Positions 10,814 through 19,787 of a DNA stretch of 64,000 bases are shown piece after piece. The stretch is from NCBI GenBank assembly GCA_910577635.1, contig CAJTNR010000002.1, positions 1-64,000 on the forward strand, given 5' to 3'. Below the pieces are notes generated by a model, which saw only the letters and a program-made list of their open reading frames with translations, did not search any database and had not been told where the DNA came from. A program made the translations under genes and the position numbers. This stretch comes from an uncultured Vampirovibrio sp. Lineage in GTDB: Bacteria; Cyanobacteriota; Vampirovibrionia; Gastranaerophilales; Gastranaerophilaceae. Numbering within the stretch: position 1 is the stretch's first letter; each line of letters starts with the position of its first letter.

Positions 10814-11090
10814 TATGTTTGTTTTCAACTATTTCTACAATTTGTATTCCGTAACTATCCTCTATTGCAACAATTTTTCCTTTTGCTATAAGAATTTCAT
10901 TAACATAAACATTAACAGGATCATTTTCGTTTTTATCAAGTGTAATTATTGAACCTGTATCATACTCGATAATATCCTTTAGGGAAAGTTTTGTTCTTCC
11001 CAATTCAGCGCACAACTTAACTTCAACATTGCCCACTTTAGCGATGTTTCTTAACTCTTGCGGATTTGATTGTTGACTAAGTTCTGACAT
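10806..11090 (-). CDS. SpoA-domain (FliN/SctQ C-terminal-like) protein
   Basis: The 94-residue protein is almost entirely one SpoA domain, as in FliN and the C-ring proteins of type III secretion. It has NVEVKLCAELGRTKLSLKDI, then a D-TGSIITLDK strand-turn, VNVYVNEILIAKGKIV and EDSYGIQI. It is clearly related to the FliN at 39885 (same order: LSxILGET, LxKGSIIELD, GEVVIIEDNFGLRI), yet lies far from fliM. The SD (AGAGGG) is good. It heads an overlapping operon with an E1-like protein and a membrane coiled-coil protein, a context unusual for FliN. Confidence 0.8.
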   Translation of the reverse strand: MSELSQQSNPQELRNIAKVGNVEVKLCAELGRTKLSLKDIIEYDTGSIITLDKNENDPVNVYVNEILIAKGKIVAIEDSYGIQIVEIVENKHND

Positions 11091-11150
11091 TAAACCCTCT
11101 TATAATTTTATTTATAACATATAAATCAATGCTTGACTAATTGTTACAAT

Positions 11151-12197
11151 TTATTGCAAATTTGAAAGATTCTTAACAAAAAGAGCCAAATAAGGGTCAT
11201 TTTTATCCTTATCAATCAAAAATAAGACAAAGGGCTTGTCAAAGTCAAAATGACGGGGTTTTTGAGTTTCTTGAGGAAGTGCCATCATTAGTTCTGTCAT
11301 TAAAATAGCTTCAGACTTTACCTTTCCTCCTTTTCTATCAAGATCCAGTTCAATTGTTTCAAGTGCTGTTGAAAAGTACAAATCAGTTCCTTTAATTTGC
11401 TTATTGCAAAGTTCTTTATAGTCTTTTTGCCCTTTAATTTTTAAATTTGGAATCTTAAGAGTATCAAGTTCTTGAAAACTTCTTGTTTCTCTAAAGTTTT
11501 CACTTTGAGCTAACATTCTTTTATAGCCTGATTGTAAACTGCTAATATTATCATATCGATATAAATAAACTATATCCCCTTCTTTAGTTAGAAGACTAAC
11601 AGCATAATCGTTTTTGTCGTTATAATACAAAACCCTAACATTATCATCCAGTTGTTTTTTTGATTTAGAACTTATTCCAAAATAATCAAATTTATTAGCC
11701 GAGCCATTAAAAGAATCCTTTTCAAGTTCATCAAAAGCGCTTTTAAAACTAAAAGACTTTTTAAGCATTGCATAAGCATAATAGCGCCCTTTTCCTTCGG
11801 ACCAATCTAAACTATTCACAATGTCTGATTTTTCGCTAAATTTTTTTCTTATTCCCTTGTTAATTTCTTCTTTGGCTTTAGGACTTGTTTTACCATAACT
11901 TGTATAATAAGAGCTTTCATTAAGCATAGTGGAGTCAAATTCTTTATTGTTTAATCCTTTTAATTCCAGGGTTTGATCTTCACCAACAAACTCAATTTTA
12001 TCAAGTTTTAATACATTTTCTTTCATATCGTTAAAAACAAGCTGAAAAGTCCCGACCCAAAGGTTATTTCCTTCTTTTAGGGGAGAAGAAGAAAGAGTCA
12101 GGATGTTAAGGTCTTTATTATTATCGCTAATTAAATTCTCAGCCATACAAGAACACATAAAAAAAGCAAAGAAAAATAATAATATAATTTTTTTCAT
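11151..12197 (-). CDS. Serpin-like secreted protein or lipoprotein
   Basis: 348 residues, with a signal peptide ending at Cys15/Cys17; the lipobox is imperfect (MCSC). The last 110 residues follow the serpin order: IPNLKIK (like PkFki), a helix ending near TDLYF, IELDLDRKGGK (strand 5A and hinge), a reactive-loop-like stretch, then [11 protein letters not shown], which by eye fits every position of the PROSITE serpin signature, and a closing strand. The hinge is Lys/Gly-rich instead of small and Ala-rich, so an inhibitory mechanism is doubtful. A paralogue lies at 12645-13814. It has a good SD (GGAGGGAG) and its own TACAAT -10 (12232-12237) just after a terminator. Confidence 0.6.
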   Translation of the reverse strand: MKKIILLFFFAFFMCSCMAENLISDNNKDLNILTLSSSPLKEGNNLWVGTFQLVFNDMKENVLKLDKIEFVGEDQTLELKGLNNKEFDSTMLNESSYYTSYGKTSPKAKEEINKGIRKKFSEKSDIVNSLDWSEGKGRYYAYAMLKKSFSFKSAFDELEKDSFNGSANKFDYFGISSKSKKQLDDNVRVLYYNDKNDYAVSLLTKEGDIVYLYRYDNISSLQSGYKRMLAQSENFRETRSFQELDTLKIPNLKIKGQKDYKELCNKQIKGTDLYFSTALETIELDLDRKGGKVKSEAILMTELMMALPQETQKPRHFDFDKPFVLFLIDKDKNDPYLALFVKNLSNLQ

Positions 12198-12254
12198 TAA
12201 AAAACTCCCTCCAAAAAATATAATTTTCTTAATTGTACCATAAATAATAATTAA

Positions 12255-12278
12255 AAAAGCTCCTTAAAAGGAGCTTTT
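12255..12278 (-). terminator. Rho-independent terminator
   Basis: A perfect 11-bp inverted repeat (AAAAGCTCCTT against AAGGAGCTTTT) is followed on the minus strand by a T-rich run. It separates the degenerate gene and the serpin-like gene at 12645 from the promoter of the serpin-like gene at 11151. It could also stop plus-strand transcripts. Confidence 0.7.
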
Positions 12279-12420
12279 AATCATAGATTAAACAATTAAT
12301 CTTTCAAAAGGAGCAGTCAAGGGGTTTTATGTCCTTGAACGTCAACCTTCTATAATATTAATTCCACAAGTGTTTATTCTGTAACACTTTTGTTAAGATT
12401 TGTTAAATATAGAGCTGAAT

Positions 12421-12641
12421 AACAATCTTTTGCCTTTAAATTAAAACGGCGGGTTTTAGGGTTTCTGCTTTAACTTTGCCAATTTTATCAAATTTTAAAA
12501 GCTTATCTTCCATATCATTAAAACAAGCTGAAAAATCCTGACCCCAAAGTTATTTCCTTAATTCAAGAAAGAGGAAAAAGGGTCAGGATATTGAAGTCTT
12601 TTGAACACATACTGCAAGAAAGAATGATAGAAGCATTAATT
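12421..12641 (-). pseudogene. Degenerate 5' remnant of a third serpin-like lipoprotein gene
   Basis: Between the two serpin-like genes the minus strand keeps about 150 nt that align base-by-base with the N-terminal coding part of the 11151 gene. Aligned stretches include AAGACTTCAATATCCTGAC (gene AAGACCTTAACATCCTGAC), GGAAATAACTTTGGGGTCAGG (shared with one shift), TTTTCAGCTTG, and GATATG..GA with TTGATAAAATT. Small indels and in-frame stops (for example TGA within the Ser/Pro segment) break the frame. Upstream bases resemble a signal-peptide end (LAVC in one frame). Everything 3' of about codon 70 is missing, so this is a dead, truncated copy from a former three-gene array. Confidence 0.75.
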
Positions 12642-12644
12642 ATC

Positions 12645-13814
12645 CTATTTTAATAATTTTTCTAAATCAACAATCTTTAGTGCAAGATAAGGGTCTTTTT
12701 TGTCTTTATCAACTAAGAACATTACAAAAGGCTTGTCAAAGTCAAAATGACGGGGTTTTGGTCCAGCACTTGGGCCAACAGCAGTCAATCGGGTCATTAT
12801 CATTGCTTCTGATTTAACTTTTCCTCCTTTTTCATTCAGCTCAAGTTCAATTGTTTCAATCGCCTGGGAGAATTCAAGATCTGTTCCTTTAATTTGTTTG
12901 TTGCATAATTGCGGATATTCTCTTTGGTCTTTAATTTTTAAATTAGGAACTTTCAATGTATCAATTGAGGTAAAGTTTTTGTTGCCATTAAAGTTTTTAG
13001 TTTTTTCATTCAGTTGTTTGTATAGTTCATTAAAGTTTTTATCACTATTTGTCCTATATAAATAAATTATATCTTTTTCTTTAGTTAAAAGACTAACAGC
13101 ATAGTCATCATAGCCATTGTAGAACAAAACATTGACATTCTGCGCTAAAACAGACTTTGATTCTTTTTGGATACCAAAAAAGTCAAATGTTTCTTCTGAT
13201 TGGTTGAAGGGGAATTTTCCAAGGTTATCAAAAACTTCAAGAAAATGGAAATCTTTTTTTAACATTGCATATGCATAAAGTTTTCCAGGAGCTTTTGTCC
13301 AATCAAAGTTATCAACAATTCCTGAGGTTTCGTTGAACTTCTTTTTAATTCCCTGTACAATATTAATTTTAGCTTCCGGACTAACTTCGCCGTAGCTTGT
13401 AAAGTAGCTGGATTCATTAAGCATTGTAGAGTTAAACTCTTCATTATTCAAGCCTTTTAGCTCTTGCGTCGGTTCTTCTCCAACAAACTGAACACGCTTT
13501 AGCTTTAGAACCTTATTTTTCATATCATTAAAAACTAACTGAAAAGTTCCCACCCAAAGGTCATTTCCGCCTGTTAAGGGAGAGGAGAATAAAGTCAGAA
13601 TATTAAGTTTTGTATCGTTTTGTTGAGCTGATTGAGCCTGAGGAAGCGGATTTGCTGACTCCTCAACGTTTATTGGAGCATCAGGGGTTTTTTCAACAGT
13701 ATCAACCGGGGGTTTGAAAGTATCTTTAGGTTCAGCTGCGACTTTTTTTTCATTGCAGCCCGATAATCCTAAACTCAAAAACCCTAATAATAGAATAGAT
13801 AATATTTTTTTCAT
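12645..13814 (-). CDS. Serpin-like lipoprotein
   Basis: 389 residues. The signal peptide carries a textbook lipobox (LSGC, Cys20), so the mature protein should be lipid-anchored. A Pro/Glu/Gln-rich linker (about residues 25-68) leads into a domain very similar to the 11151 product from [10 protein letters not shown] onward. The C-terminus keeps the serpin order: [16 protein letters not shown] hinge, then [11 protein letters not shown], which fits the PROSITE serpin signature by eye. The hinge and loop ([14 protein letters not shown]) lack the small residues of inhibitory serpins. SD AGGAG; a possible extended -10 (TGTGTTAGAAT) lies about 25 nt upstream. Divergent from the U32 gene. Confidence 0.62.
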   Translation of the reverse strand: MKKILSILLLGFLSLGLSGCNEKKVAAEPKDTFKPPVDTVEKTPDAPINVEESANPLPQAQSAQQNDTKLNILTLFSSPLTGGNDLWVGTFQLVFNDMKNKVLKLKRVQFVGEEPTQELKGLNNEEFNSTMLNESSYFTSYGEVSPEAKINIVQGIKKKFNETSGIVDNFDWTKAPGKLYAYAMLKKDFHFLEVFDNLGKFPFNQSEETFDFFGIQKESKSVLAQNVNVLFYNGYDDYAVSLLTKEKDIIYLYRTNSDKNFNELYKQLNEKTKNFNGNKNFTSIDTLKVPNLKIKDQREYPQLCNKQIKGTDLEFSQAIETIELELNEKGGKVKSEAMIMTRLTAVGPSAGPKPRHFDFDKPFVMFLVDKDKKDPYLALKIVDLEKLLK

Positions 13815-13875
13815 AATTTTTCTCCTAATAAGCTAAATTCTAACACAAAAAAAATTTTTATGATACACTTTTTGT

Positions 13876-15105
13876 ATGAGTGAACTATTAATGCCTGCAG
13901 GAAGTATTGAAAAAATGAAATATGCGCTTAGCTATGGAGCTGATGCGGTTTATCTCGGGCTTAGCGATTTTTCGCTTCGCGCACTAAGAAAAGGTGAATT
14001 AATTGATGAAACAAACCTTTCAAGAAGCGTTAGAATTGCTGAATCACTTCAAAAAAAAGTTTATTGCACCCTTAATATTTTTGCCTATGATGATGATATT
14101 AAAAAACTCTATCAAACATTAGATATTATTAAAGATGCAAAGCCTCACGCGCTCATTATCAGCGATTTTGGGATTTTTCGAATAGTTAGGAAATATTTAG
14201 CTGATATTGATATTCATATATCAACCCAAACAAACACCCTTAATAGTGAAGCTGTTAAATTCTATAGGGATTTGGGTGCATCAAGGGTAATATTAGCGCG
14301 CGAGCTGTCTTATAAGCAAATTGAAAAAATAAGAAAAGAAGTAGCAGATATTGAACTTGAAACGTTCATACACGGTGCTCAATGTATGGCATATTCCGGC
14401 AGATGCTTATTATCAGACTATTTAACACAAGGCAAAAGAAAAGCAAATCAGGGATTGTGTGCTCAAGCCTGCAGGTGGAGCTATAAATTAGTAGAAGAAA
14501 CAAGACCTGAACAATATTATGAAATTGTCGAGGATGATAAGGGTTCTCATATAATGTCTACCAAAGATTTATGTCTTGTTAAACATGTTAGAGAACTATC
14601 ACAGCTTGGAATTGATTCTCTTAAGGTTGAAGGAAGAACAAAAAGCCTTTATTATGTTTCAGGAGTTGCAAAAGCCTATAGAAAAGTTTTAGATGGAGTT
14701 TTATCAGCGGATGATGCGTATTTAGAACTTAAAAAAACAGGCAATAGAGGTTTTACACAAGGGTTCTTTTTGGGGGATAACAATTCAACAAGTTATTCTT
14801 ATGATATTTCTAAAGGTCTTGCAGGGGCTGATTTTTTAGGGATTTTCCAGGAAAAAACAGGGGATAATACCTATAAACTCTTAATGAAAAACAAAGTTTT
14901 ATTGAATGACAAGGTGGAAATTATTACCCCTAATTATTCAACAGGTGCTGTTGTTACAAGAATTGAACATCCAAAAAAAGGTGAAATTGATACTGCTAAT
15001 ACAAATGATGAAATAAACTTAACTTTTGATTGTGAAACTAAAGATTGGGTTTGTGAATCCAATTGGGCATTATTGAGAACAAAAGGAATAAAAGAATGTT
15101 TCTAA
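13876..15105 (+). CDS. Peptidase U32-family protein (TrhP/YegQ-like)
   Basis: The 409-residue protein has the U32 signature: LLMPAGSIEKMKYALSYGADAVYLG at the N-terminus, ETFIHGAQCMAYSGRC, and the four-Cys cluster motif (GLCAQACRW). Family members studied in E. coli and B. subtilis (TrhP and relatives) hydroxylate tRNA U34 or act on rRNA and carry an iron-sulfur cluster; the peptidase name is historical. Size and the C-terminal beta domain favour TrhP. A TATGAT hexamer at 13859-13864 lies 11 nt before the ATG with no SD, predicting a 5-nt leader. The 3' end overlaps the phosphatase gene by 10 bp. Confidence 0.85.
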   Translation: MSELLMPAGSIEKMKYALSYGADAVYLGLSDFSLRALRKGELIDETNLSRSVRIAESLQKKVYCTLNIFAYDDDIKKLYQTLDIIKDAKPHALIISDFGIFRIVRKYLADIDIHISTQTNTLNSEAVKFYRDLGASRVILARELSYKQIEKIRKEVADIELETFIHGAQCMAYSGRCLLSDYLTQGKRKANQGLCAQACRWSYKLVEETRPEQYYEIVEDDKGSHIMSTKDLCLVKHVRELSQLGIDSLKVEGRTKSLYYVSGVAKAYRKVLDGVLSADDAYLELKKTGNRGFTQGFFLGDNNSTSYSYDISKGLAGADFLGIFQEKTGDNTYKLLMKNKVLLNDKVEIITPNYSTGAVVTRIEHPKKGEIDTANTNDEINLTFDCETKDWVCESNWALLRTKGIKECF

Positions 15106-15575
15106 AACCCGATTATAATCTTGAATCAATTTATGATATTGATATTGAACAGTTGGTCAATAAAAAAATTAAAACTCTTTTTTTCGACCTTGATTCAACT
15201 TTAATGAAATCAAAAACCGGTAAGTTTTCCTTTAAAACCCTCCAGTTTCTTAATGACCTTAAAACAAACTTTATAATTGCAATTGTTACCAATAATAAAA
15301 ATTTAGATTATATTAAAAAAGCTCAATCCCAGATTGATGTCCCTATTTACTATAGAGCAAAAAAACCTGATACCCTTGTTTTGCTTAATGCTTGCAAGGA
15401 TTTAGGGGTTTCACCCAAAAACTGCGCTTTTATAGGAGATAGACCCTTAAGCGATATTCTGGTTGGAGTTCGATGTTCAATGACAACAATTCTTGTTGAT
15501 TCAATTTCTAAAGACGAAGAAAATTGTATTGTAAGATTTGCAAGATTCTTAGAAAGATTAACAATCAGCAAATAA
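15096..15575 (+). CDS. YqeG-like HAD-superfamily phosphatase
   Basis: 159 residues. HAD motif I is FFDLDSTL near residue 29, motif II is the IVTNN segment, and motif III/IV is FIGDRPLSDILVG. Length and order match the YqeG (HAD-IIIA) group, related to PGP phosphatases, but the physiological substrate is uncertain. The ATG at 15096 is preferred to the in-frame TTG at 15063 because AAGGA lies 9 nt upstream and overlap with the U32 gene is then short. Confidence 0.8.
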   Translation: MFLKPDYNLESIYDIDIEQLVNKKIKTLFFDLDSTLMKSKTGKFSFKTLQFLNDLKTNFIIAIVTNNKNLDYIKKAQSQIDVPIYYRAKKPDTLVLLNACKDLGVSPKNCAFIGDRPLSDILVGVRCSMTTILVDSISKDEENCIVRFARFLERLTISK

Positions 15576-15644
15576 AGTTTTAGATAATGTTTTTTTAATT
15601 CCTTAAGGTTAAACTCATTTGTTAGTTTAATAAAGGAGTTTTTT

Positions 15645-15911
15645 ATGTGCAAAACTTACGATGCAATTTATGAATTATCAAACCATGTTGAATCTAATAT
15701 TCTTATTTGTGTGCTTAATCACTTCAAGGTTGAAGGCGAACTTCACAGCTGCGGGGATATATTCGGTCAGAAAGAATGTTATGAAGGAATTATCACCTTA
15801 AAAGATGCTAAAGTGCATTGTCCTAAGACTAATACTACTAAAGAATTTAAATGGTTCAATATCTCCTCTAAACACATTGAAGCTTTTGCTTTTAAGTGTT
15901 GTGAAATGTAG
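15645..15911 (+). CDS. Small Cys-rich protein of unknown function
   Basis: 88 residues, SD TAAAGGAG 6 nt before the ATG, and a strong terminator directly after, so this is very likely a real gene. It has seven cysteines, including C2, one in HSCGD, one in VHCPKT and an adjacent pair in the C-terminal KCCEM. This suggests metal binding or redox chemistry. No signal peptide or membrane segment. I do not recognise the family. It stands alone between the YqeG-like gene and purH. Confidence 0.7.
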   Translation: MCKTYDAIYELSNHVESNILICVLNHFKVEGELHSCGDIFGQKECYEGIITLKDAKVHCPKTNTTKEFKWFNISSKHIEAFAFKCCEM

Positions 15912-15920
15912 TAAAAATAA

Positions 15921-15953
15921 TTGGCAGATAAAAAAATTATCTGCCAATTTTTC
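15921..15953 (+). terminator. Rho-independent terminator
   Basis: An 11-bp perfect stem (TTGGCAGATAA against TTATCTGCCAA, loop AAAAA) is followed by TTTTTCTTT. It ends transcription of the 88-residue gene and isolates the purH promoter that follows. Confidence 0.9.
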
Positions 15954-15989
15954 TTTATTTGCTATACAATTATAAGAGTGGAGGAAAAA

Positions 15990-17477
15990 ATGAAAAGAGC
16001 ATATATTAGTGTTTCCAATAAAGAAAATATTGAAGTTTTAGCAAAAAATCTTGTTAATAATAACTATGAAATAGTATCAACAGGAGGAACTTATAAGTAT
16101 TTAAAAGATAAAGGGTTTAGTCCAGTTGAAAGTTCAACTATAACAGGTTTTGAAGAGTTATTGGAAGGGAAAGTCAAATCCCTGCATCCTAAGATTTTTT
16201 CAGGGATTCTTGCAAACAACAAAGAAAGAACGAACGAAGAAATCATCCCCTTTGACCTTGTTGCAATTGACCTATATCCTTTTGAACAATATTTGGATAA
16301 AAATATTGATGAAGAAACTCTTTTTTCAAACATTGACATAGGAGGAGTGGCAATATTAAGAGCAGGGGCAAAAAACTACCAAAACGTTATTGTAATATCA
16401 GATAAAAAAGACTATTCTATTGATTTAGCTCTTGTTGATGAGAAAAAAAGACAAGAACTTGCACTAAAGGCTTTTATTAAGACCTCTAAATATGATTCAA
16501 TAATTGCAAAAAAACTAAGTCAGGATTTTTCAATTGAACAAGCTTATAAAGTCTATAATTTTTCAAAAATTCAAGACCTTAGATACGGTGAAAACCCCCA
16601 CCAGAAAGCTTCTTTATTTAGCTACAATAAAGAAATTGACTGGGAGTTATTAAACGGCAAGGAAATGTCATACAACAATTTTTTAGATTCCACAGCAGCA
16701 ATTGAAATTAACAGTGAGTTTTTTGATGTTCCCTGCTGTACAATTGTAAAACACTTAACCCCTTGCGCTGTAGCTTTGTCATCTAATATTGAATCCGCTT
16801 TTGATAAAGCTCTTGATTCAGACCCGATAAGCCCTTTTGGAGGAATTGTTGCCTTAACAAAAGAAGTCAGCTTGAATTTAGCAAAAAAACTAACAGCAAT
16901 GTTTCTTGAAGTAGTTATTGCGCCTGACTACGACTCTCAGGCATTAATAGAGCTTAAAAAGAAAAAAAACTTAAGAGTTATAAAACTCAACACTCCTTAT
17001 AAAGAAATTAGTAAATTTTGTGATGAAGAAATAAGACTGACTCCCCTAGGAGCACTAATCCAGCAAAAAGACACAAAAGAACTTGACCCTAAAACTTTTA
17101 AGGTTGTATCAAAGAAAAAACCTGAACAAAAAGAACTTGAAGATGCAATTTTTGCTTTTAAAGTTGTAAAACACGTAAAATCTAACGGCATTGTTGTAGC
17201 AAAAGACTTAAGAACAATAGGAATTTGTGCAGGTCAGACAAATAGGGTTGCAAGTGTTGAAATTGCAATTAACAGAATTTGTGATTCACCTAAAGGAGCT
17301 GTGGTTGCAAGTGACGGATTCTTCCCTGCGATTGATAATATTCAAATAATGGCGCAGAATAGAATAAGTACAGTAATCCAGCCCGGGGGAAGCATTAAAG
17401 ATAAAGATGTAATTGAAACAGCGGATAAATACGACATTTCAATGATTTTTACAGGAATAAGGCACTTTAAACACTAA
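15990..17477 (+). CDS. purH: Bifunctional AICAR transformylase/IMP cyclohydrolase
   Basis: Performs the last two steps of de novo IMP synthesis. The 495-residue protein has an N-terminal MGS-like cyclohydrolase domain (STGGTYKYL, GKVKSLHPKI, AVDLYPF-type block) and a C-terminal transformylase domain (LRYGENPHQKA, VKHLTPCA, DSDPISPFGG, GQTNRVASVEIA). The open frame extends to 15921 through the terminator, but the ATG at 15990 has SD GGAGG and starts at the family position. TACAAT at 15965-15970 is the likely -10, giving a 13-nt leader. The MFS gene follows after 9 nt. Confidence 0.96.
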   Translation: MKRAYISVSNKENIEVLAKNLVNNNYEIVSTGGTYKYLKDKGFSPVESSTITGFEELLEGKVKSLHPKIFSGILANNKERTNEEIIPFDLVAIDLYPFEQYLDKNIDEETLFSNIDIGGVAILRAGAKNYQNVIVISDKKDYSIDLALVDEKKRQELALKAFIKTSKYDSIIAKKLSQDFSIEQAYKVYNFSKIQDLRYGENPHQKASLFSYNKEIDWELLNGKEMSYNNFLDSTAAIEINSEFFDVPCCTIVKHLTPCAVALSSNIESAFDKALDSDPISPFGGIVALTKEVSLNLAKKLTAMFLEVVIAPDYDSQALIELKKKKNLRVIKLNTPYKEISKFCDEEIRLTPLGALIQQKDTKELDPKTFKVVSKKKPEQKELEDAIFAFKVVKHVKSNGIVVAKDLRTIGICAGQTNRVASVEIAINRICDSPKGAVVASDGFFPAIDNIQIMAQNRISTVIQPGGSIKDKDVIETADKYDISMIFTGIRHFKH

Positions 17478-17486
17478 GGAAAAACA

Positions 17487-18641
17487 ATGAATAAACAAAT
17501 AAGAGCTCTGTTAGGACTCAGTTTCGGACATTTTAATATTGATTTATACGCAGCAATACTTGTTCCTTTGTATCCTGTAATAACAGCAAAACTTGGAATT
17601 AACCTGGCTTCAATTAGTCTTATTATTGCTCTTGGACACCTTGTTTCTTCTATGATGCAGCCATTATTCGGATATTTTGCAGATTGCCTGCGCCATAGAG
17701 TCTTTATGGTCTGGGGGCTTGTTTTATCAAGTGTTTTTATCCCTCTTGCAATTAAAACAAACACTGTTTTTTTATTCTTAGCTTGTTTATTAACAGGGAT
17801 GATAGGAAACGCATTTTTTCACCCCCAGGTTAGCGCTTTAATTAAAGATTTCAACAAAAACAATCCGAATTTATCGCGCGCAATGGGGATTTTTCTTGGC
17901 TTAGGAACAATTGGATATGCCATTGGTCCTTATGTTGCAACTTTGGTTTATAAGCTGAAAAACGAAGACGGATTGCTGTATTTAATAATCCCTGGGTTAT
18001 TATCGGTAATCTTTATGTACTTTTTTGTTCCAAGAATGCCCGAAAAAGACTGCTATATCAAAGAAAACTTTTTTGTCATTATTAAAGAAATACTAAAAAA
18101 CAAAACCTGCGTGTTTTTATTGTTAATATCAACAATAAAATCGGCTGTAAGTATCAGTTTTGGAACTTATATTCCTTTTTTGCTTCAAAATAAGGGCTTT
18201 TCGCTTCAACAAACAGGTTTAATTGTAACATTGTTTTTTATATCCGGAGGATTAGCTACAATTGTAAGTTCAAAATTTGAAAAAAAACTTGGAGCCAAAG
18301 GGGTTATAGTTTTATCGTTTCTAACAATTCTTCCTCTAACAATCGCTTTTCTTATAACCCTAAATTACTCAAGAATCCTATCTTGTTTTCTTTTTATCTT
18401 AAGCGGATTTTTTATACTTCTTAGTGTTGGTGTTATTCTTGTTGAAGCGCAGAATTCAATTCAAAAATACACAGGGGTAATTTCAGGTTTCATGCAAGGG
18501 TTCAGCTGGGGCTTAGGAGCTTTGTTTTTAGCTCCCCTGGGAGTAATCGGACAAAACTTCGGGGTTGATAAAATATTAATCTTAATGTCTTTAATTGCTT
18601 TTATTATTGGGATTTATACCCTAAAAAGAAAAAGTCTTTAG
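17487..18641 (+). CDS. MFS transporter, fosmidomycin-resistance-protein-like
   Basis: The 384-residue integral membrane protein has about 12 hydrophobic helices. The first helix pair with GHFNIDLYAAILVPLYP, then MMQPLFGYFAD (the MFS loop 2-3 motif region), and an FFHPQ segment resemble the Fsr (fosmidomycin resistance) group. The true substrate may be different. It follows purH by 9 nt with SD AAGGA, so it is probably cotranscribed. Its last 21 bp overlap folC convergently. Confidence 0.8.
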   Translation: MNKQIRALLGLSFGHFNIDLYAAILVPLYPVITAKLGINLASISLIIALGHLVSSMMQPLFGYFADCLRHRVFMVWGLVLSSVFIPLAIKTNTVFLFLACLLTGMIGNAFFHPQVSALIKDFNKNNPNLSRAMGIFLGLGTIGYAIGPYVATLVYKLKNEDGLLYLIIPGLLSVIFMYFFVPRMPEKDCYIKENFFVIIKEILKNKTCVFLLLISTIKSAVSISFGTYIPFLLQNKGFSLQQTGLIVTLFFISGGLATIVSSKFEKKLGAKGVIVLSFLTILPLTIAFLITLNYSRILSCFLFILSGFFILLSVGVILVEAQNSIQKYTGVISGFMQGFSWGLGALFLAPLGVIGQNFGVDKILILMSLIAFIIGIYTLKRKSL

Positions 18642-19787
18642 TTTTTCACCTAACATATAAATCGACCCTGAGCATATTCTCAAACCCTCTTTAGGAATTG
18701 TATTAACTAAAAATTTCTTATACTTTTCATCCAGATCATCAAGTTTTAGTGCATTTGGATGGCTAAATTCAACAAAAAACAATGAATCGTTGTCTTTTAA
18801 TAATATATCAAGCATTGTTTTATAATCTTTGTTTTTTAAACAGCCAAAAATGAAAGTTTTCTTTTCTCCTATAAAGTTTTCATCCAAAAACTCTCTTAAA
18901 GCTTTAGCCCCGCTTGGATTATGAGCACAATCAACTAAAACTCTTTTTTTAGTGTCTAAATCCATTCTATAGCACCAGTTAATGTTTTTAAAAACCGATT
19001 CATTAATTCTAAAACCCAAAACCTCAGCTGCCATAAGCGCAAGAGCAAGGTTTTTTCCCTGATGGGCACCTAATAAAGAAAACTCAATTTTTTTATTATT
19101 CCAATAAAAATAATTCTTATCCTTAAACTCCGTTTTAATAAAATCAGCTATAACAACCTTTGCGCACTTTTCTTTTGCAGTTTTTACAACAACATCAAGT
19201 CCAAGGTTATCTTTATTTACAATAACAATCGAGTTTTTCTTAATAATACCTGCTTTTTGCTGTGCAATTTCATCAATTGAATTACCCAATCTTTCTTTGT
19301 GGTCATAGTCAATTGTTGTTATAATGCTGATAGAATCCCTAACTGCATTAGTCGCATCAAAAAGCCCTCCAAGACCGGTTTCAAGAACAACATAATCAAC
19401 TTTTTTAATGTAAAAATAATAAAAAGCAGCTGCTGTTAAAAGTTCAAATTCACTTAAGTTAATGTTATTGTTAAGTGCAAGATTATTAACTTCTTCAATA
19501 AGGCGGTTAAAAATACAGGGGGAAATATCTTCACCATTGACTTTTATTCTTTCTTCGTAGTTAAAAAGATGAGGACTTGAATAAAACCCGACTTTAAAAC
19601 CATTATCAAGAATAATATCGTTAATAATCCTGCAGGTAGAACCTTTGCCGTTAGTTCCTGCTATATGAATAACTTTGTATTTATCCTGGGGGTTATTTAG
19701 GAGTTTTAGAATTTGTTCAATTCGCTCTAAACCGAGTTTTATTACAAATTTGTCTTTTGATTGCAGAATTTTTTCAGCTTTTATCAC
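18621..19787 (-). CDS. folC: Folylpolyglutamate synthase/dihydrofolate synthase
   Basis: The Mur-ligase-family enzyme (388 residues) adds glutamate to dihydropteroate and/or folates. Visible blocks: HIAGTNGKGST (ATP loop, about residue 45), SSPHL, NGEDIS, LETGLGGLFDATNA, DHKERLG and a C-terminal DCAHNPSGAK. The start is GTG, overlapping the murG stop as GTGA (4 bp), so the gene is translationally coupled to the peptidoglycan run. Placement of a folate gene here is unusual, although FolC shares its fold with MurD and MurF. Confidence 0.92.
   Translation of the reverse strand: MIKAEKILQSKDKFVIKLGLERIEQILKLLNNPQDKYKVIHIAGTNGKGSTCRIINDIILDNGFKVGFYSSPHLFNYEERIKVNGEDISPCIFNRLIEEVNNLALNNNINLSEFELLTAAAFYYFYIKKVDYVVLETGLGGLFDATNAVRDSISIITTIDYDHKERLGNSIDEIAQQKAGIIKKNSIVIVNKDNLGLDVVVKTAKEKCAKVVIADFIKTEFKDKNYFYWNNKKIEFSLLGAHQGKNLALALMAAEVLGFRINESVFKNINWCYRMDLDTKKRVLVDCAHNPSGAKALREFLDENFIGEKKTFIFGCLKNKDYKTMLDILLKDNDSLFFVEFSHPNALKLDDLDEKYKKFLVNTIPKEGLRICSGSIYMLGEKLKTFSF

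Noticed and set aside
12301..12420. Small gene or ncRNA between the terminator and the degenerate serpin-like remnant
   Set aside because: A weak hairpin (ACAAGTGTT/AACACTTTTGT with a bulge) is present, but no SD-led frame, promoter or T-run supports a gene.
7404..13814. Phage or genomic-island boundaries around the glycosyltransferase to serpin-like region
   Set aside because: No integrase, transposase, direct repeats at tRNA ends or clear composition shift were visible.
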